Source: Chiridota heheva (Eukaryota > Echinodermata > Holothuroidea > Apodida > Chiridotidae). From it: a stretch of DNA of 64,000 nucleotides. The notes below the pieces were generated by a model. It was given only the letters and a program-made list of their open reading frames with translations, did not search any database and was not told where the DNA came from. The DNA lies in assembly GCA_020152595.1 (NCBI GenBank), contig JAIGNY010002305.1, positions 1,502,501 through 1,566,500 of the forward strand, written 5' to 3'. The position numbers were made by a program, and so were the translations under genes. Positions 61,014 to 64,000 of the stretch are shown in pieces (the stretch's first letter is position 1; each line of letters begins with the position of its first letter).

Positions 61014-61030
61014 TATTGTATATTCCACAT
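61013..61030 (-). promoter_or_regulatory. Five-codon upstream ORF overlapping the start codon
   Basis: An ATG at 61030 reads MWNIQ and stops at a TAA whose last base is the A of the gene's ATG (TAATG). If the 5' UTR reaches this far, ribosomes would have to bypass the ORF or re-initiate at the overlapping start. The transcript start is unknown. Confidence 0.4.
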
Positions 61031-61309
61031 TAAAACCGCGCCTGGCACAAACGATGAGTTACGTTTGATGAGAGGGTGAAAAGTGGCTGAAGATTTTGGA
61101 ATGGAATTCTTAAGAAGGGTTTCTTAATTGTCCAGATACATTCTTGTAAACAATACATATACGTATAAAGGTTTTACCATTCTCTTGACCAATGGGAGAT
61201 AAGAATATGAATGGGTGACGTGTTTATAACCCTTTGTAATTGAGTCACCACTTGAGATATTTTAGCTTGTGCAGAATTTTTTCAATAAAAGATATTCCTG
61301 CCCCCCCCC

Positions 61310-61625
61310 CCCCCTTTCATTCGACCCTCCACCTTACTAGTTTATGCTTTTAAATCCCAAGACGTGATATGGCTGTATATCACATCTCAAACTAAAGTCC
61401 TTTCCACATACATTTTTATAGTAGCATAGAAACACTAGTTGAAAGTTATCATAACAAATATCAACTTTGGATTGGGTTACCCCCAACTCTAAACACTGAG
61501 CTTTATACACTTTTGCATGTGATGAAAATATTGAAGAAGTTATTTTGAAATATGATATACAAGCCATATCACGTCTTGGGATTTAGAAACATAAACTAGT
61601 AAGGTGGAGGGTCGAATGGGAGGGG
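61310..61625. repeat. Foldback element with ~50-bp inverted ends
   Basis: The left end carries CATTCGACCCTCCACCTTAC at about 61318-61337, followed by TAGTTTATGC. The right end at about 61585-61617 is its inverse, ending GGTCGAATG. A second inner pair surrounds TCCCAAGACGTGATATGGC. The outer flanks are a run of C on the left and GGGAGGGGGC on the right. A short non-autonomous DNA element is the likely origin. It sits ~300 bp upstream of the start codon. Confidence 0.6.
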
Positions 61626-61989
61626 GCGGGAATATATTTCATTCACGCACTAAAAAGCTGCATTTCTTTTCTATTTTCCATATTTTACTTTAGGTAGAAA
61701 TTAATAGAGCGTCTAGTTTTAGGAGGGCCCGCCGCCCTTGTCCACTTTATTTGCCTAGATTCTTATTTAACCTAATGTACACAAAGGTATATGGACAAGT
61801 GCCCTCTCTTGAAGTGCCGGTGCCCCTTTGAGACATATCATGGGTGCGGCCTACCCCTCCCACACCCACCGCCTCCCCACGGCTGTAAGGTTTTATCGTA
61901 TCCAAACATCACCATCAGCCATCCTTTCCATTCTGCCACTTTAACAACTCTTTAGGCCCCTACACGTTTAATGGTCTCAACACTTATGA

Positions 61990-62155
61990 TCGGGGCAGCA
62001 CCAGGACTTTGATTGGGGATGGGGCGTCAAGAGCAGCTTGATCGCACAGCGCAAAGTCCTATAGATTGGGAAAATATGTCACCCGTACAAAATTTTCCGG
62101 GGAAAGCGATGTCGTGGGGGATATGGCCCATTCCCCCATAGTACCGCCACTGTTT
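61990..62155. mobile_element. Short element with TACCGCCACTG end
   Basis: The right end ATAGTACCGCCACTG matches the terminus of the copy at 63822-63992; the left end is eroded (GGGGCAGCACCAGG). Confidence 0.4.
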
Positions 62156-63821
62156 ATGATTGAATTTGGTGATGTCCCTTATGGAGAGGAAGGAATCGTT
62201 AAAAAATAGTTCGACCATATCGTGCTCATTTTTGTGAAAAGATATATGTCTTTTGAGCTCACATTGACTGATTGACAATGCTTGTTGTTCCCACTCAGGA
62301 GCATTGGAATTGACTCTCTTTAATAGGGTGAAGCTAGGGGTGTAGCTAGGGTACTCTGGTTCGGAGGGGAGGGGGGGTTCCAAATTCCCAAATTTCGTAG
62401 CGCGAAGCTTAGCGACGTGGGGTTCCAGAAGCCCACCAAAAGCGCCCCTAGAGAAGTCCAGGGGCGAAGCCTCGGTGGGGTCCTGGGCACGAAGTCCCCG
62501 GGAGCTCTGCGATTTTAGGTATTTGGAGGGGTAAGTTTCGATCAGAATTAGCATATAATGTTTGATCTAGAGTAAAGTTTGTGGAAAGAACTATACTCAT
62601 CTTTCATACAATGGATCATTGAAGTTCGTCTGCATATCATCGGGGTAGGAAGATATTTGACATTGGACAGCTGGATAATTTTTCCATTTGTCCCAACAAA
62701 TCTACAAAAATATATGAGTATCTTATCACGGTCCAGAACTATTTGTAAAAGAGGGGTGGTAAAACTATTGGAAATTTAGCAACATTTCCCGAAAATGAAG
62801 AAAATCAAAGAAAACTTCACAAAAATAAAGGAAATTTTACGAAAATTGAAAAAATATTCCCAAAAATTTATAGGAAAATTAAAGCAAAGTACACGAAAAT
62901 GAAGGAAATTTTACGATAATTGAAGGGTATAGATTTTCCAAAAATTGAATATTTCCAAAAGAAAAGAAGCCATGCATGGAATCTAACTCTTCAAATTCAA
63001 TCTTTAGACCTTCATTATATTGGGGACAAAATGGTACTTGGCCCCTCAATACAATTATTGCCCCCGGTTCCTACGCCACTGCATATGTGATGTAATTTAT
63101 TGATACAAGCAAAATTATCTTCTCTTTTCTCTCTTTCTTCTTCTTTCCTTTTTTCCTCTTTTTTCTTTTTCTTCTCCCTTTTCCTTTTTCCCGACAAGCA
63201 TGTTCAATTTTCTGACGACCACAATGTTGGGAGGTGCGGCTCCCCGCGCACCCCACCCCACACCCCATTAGACTACACCCCTGGGTGAAGCAGAGATTCT
63301 TTAAAGGAATTTCACCTGTGAGACAAATAATGGCAAAAATTGCATCGGTAGAAATTGAATCCCTACAGCAGAGGCGGTGCCACCGAGTTGTGGGGAGAGG
63401 ATTCTAGAAGAGGCAGATGCCTCACCTTTTTTGTTGTTATTCATGCCAATATTGTGCCCCAAAATGTACGACATTGCTACTCGCAGCGACCTTACTAAAT
63501 ATTTTTTAAATAATGTACACGCTGTGTCCACTTACACCCTTCCCGAAATAAACTCCGTACGTACAGTATATGCATCGCACACTATACGCATGGCGTGTGG
63601 GGCAGCAATGCTTACATTTTCAGTGGCCTTGAGACGTTCGATTTTCTAATTAAAAAAATTGAACATCGCTGATGTAAGGGCGCTAATTCTTTCATGTGTA
63701 CTAAGAAAACTTAATAAAAGTATCACATGAAGGTAAACTGTTTCTTAAGTCATGCACGCTTCTGATACACTGATCTATACGGTTAAATAAAGATTGGAGT
63801 TATCACCCTAATTACAGAGCA

Positions 63822-63992
63822 GTGGCGGCACCAGGCTTTTGGTCATGGGGCAATTTTGTCTCATGGGGTAAAAAGCCTATAAATCGGACAAAATATGATA
63901 TTTAACAAACTTTTCTGGAGGAAAAGTGTGTGTGGGGAAGATGGGGAAGCTATTTTGTGGGAGAAAATTCCTTGTACCGCCGCCACTGTTAC
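63822..63992. mobile_element. Short hAT-like TIR element (CAGTGGCGGC ends)
   Basis: Starts CAGTGGCGGCACCAG and ends GTACCGCCGCCACTG. No coding capacity. Confidence 0.7.
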
Positions 63993-64000
63993 AGAGGTGT

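Larger units (their letters stand above)
61031..64000. other. 5' flank of the gene, no coding exon seen
   Basis: No open frame here has a domain pattern or a splice context that joins exon 1. The stretch holds a foldback element (61310-61625), hAT-like small elements (61990-62155, 63822-63992), repeated fragments with gccccc/tacgccactg ends near 62.1 and 63.05 kb, a pyrimidine-rich run at 63120-63195 and A-rich tandem short units at 62780-62960 (gaaaat-type). Confidence 0.55.

Noticed and set aside
62027-62554. Minus-strand 175-codon frame upstream of the gene
   Set aside because: Contains parts of TIR elements and repeated GGGGCGAAGCC-like pieces; composition and residues are not protein-like and no homologous domain is visible.

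Overview
The window is eukaryotic, AT-rich, intron- and repeat-dense DNA from an animal. It is most plausibly a marine invertebrate: echinoderm or hemichordate type is my best guess, and a lophotrochozoan is not excluded. The reasons are GT-AG introns of 1-9 kb, several LINE lineages (one with a fused RNase H, CR1-like and RTE-like fragments), tRNA-derived SINE fragments, foldback MITEs and very many minisatellites. There are no bacterial-style gene clusters, CRISPR arrays or convincing intact tRNA/rRNA genes.

One host gene dominates and runs on the minus strand across nearly the whole window. I could place 24 coding exons, one of them tentative, from a start codon at 61013 down to 1976; the 3' end lies beyond position 1. 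The order from the N-terminus is: signal peptide (exon 1); one thrombospondin type-1 repeat (exons 2-3); CUB1-CUB3 (exons 4-9); a domain of about 180 residues that I do not recognise (exons 10-12); a possible 48-bp micro-exon (13); CUB4-CUB8 (exons 14-23); and the N-terminal half of CUB9 (exon 24). About 1,300 residues are encoded here. Every CUB is split the same way: it is entered in phase 1, the internal intron is phase 0 at the D-Y-hydrophobic-E position, and it leaves in phase 1. That regular code let me place exons by splice phase and shows growth by exon-pair duplication. The product should be a secreted adhesion or ligand-binding protein. Five exons have a net one-base deletion and a sixth has two compensating indels, while no CUB exon shows a substitution-type stop. 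This looks more like consensus errors in the assembly than gene decay.

Layout by region: 1-7.2 kb holds CUB8-9 exons, SINE fragments, an 18-bp AT array and four tandem ~330-bp units. 7.2-17.7 kb holds CUB5-8 exons among minisatellites, foldback elements, an inverted pair of LINE pieces and a CR1-like fragment. 18-24 kb holds CCACCC-rich satellites and a ~60-copy 17-bp array. 24.3-29.9 kb is a near full-length RNase-H-bearing LINE (minus strand) inserted into an older TIR element. 30-35 kb has the unrecognised domain. 36-50 kb has CUB1-3, with a local amplification of a splice donor at 36.9-37.2 kb. 51.5-53 kb has the TSP1 repeat. 54-61 kb is intron 1, with LINE debris and a 1.46-kb tandem duplication. 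61-64 kb is the 5' flank, with small TIR elements only.

Nearly all long open frames outside the exons are readings of simple repeats or the antisense of the LINE.
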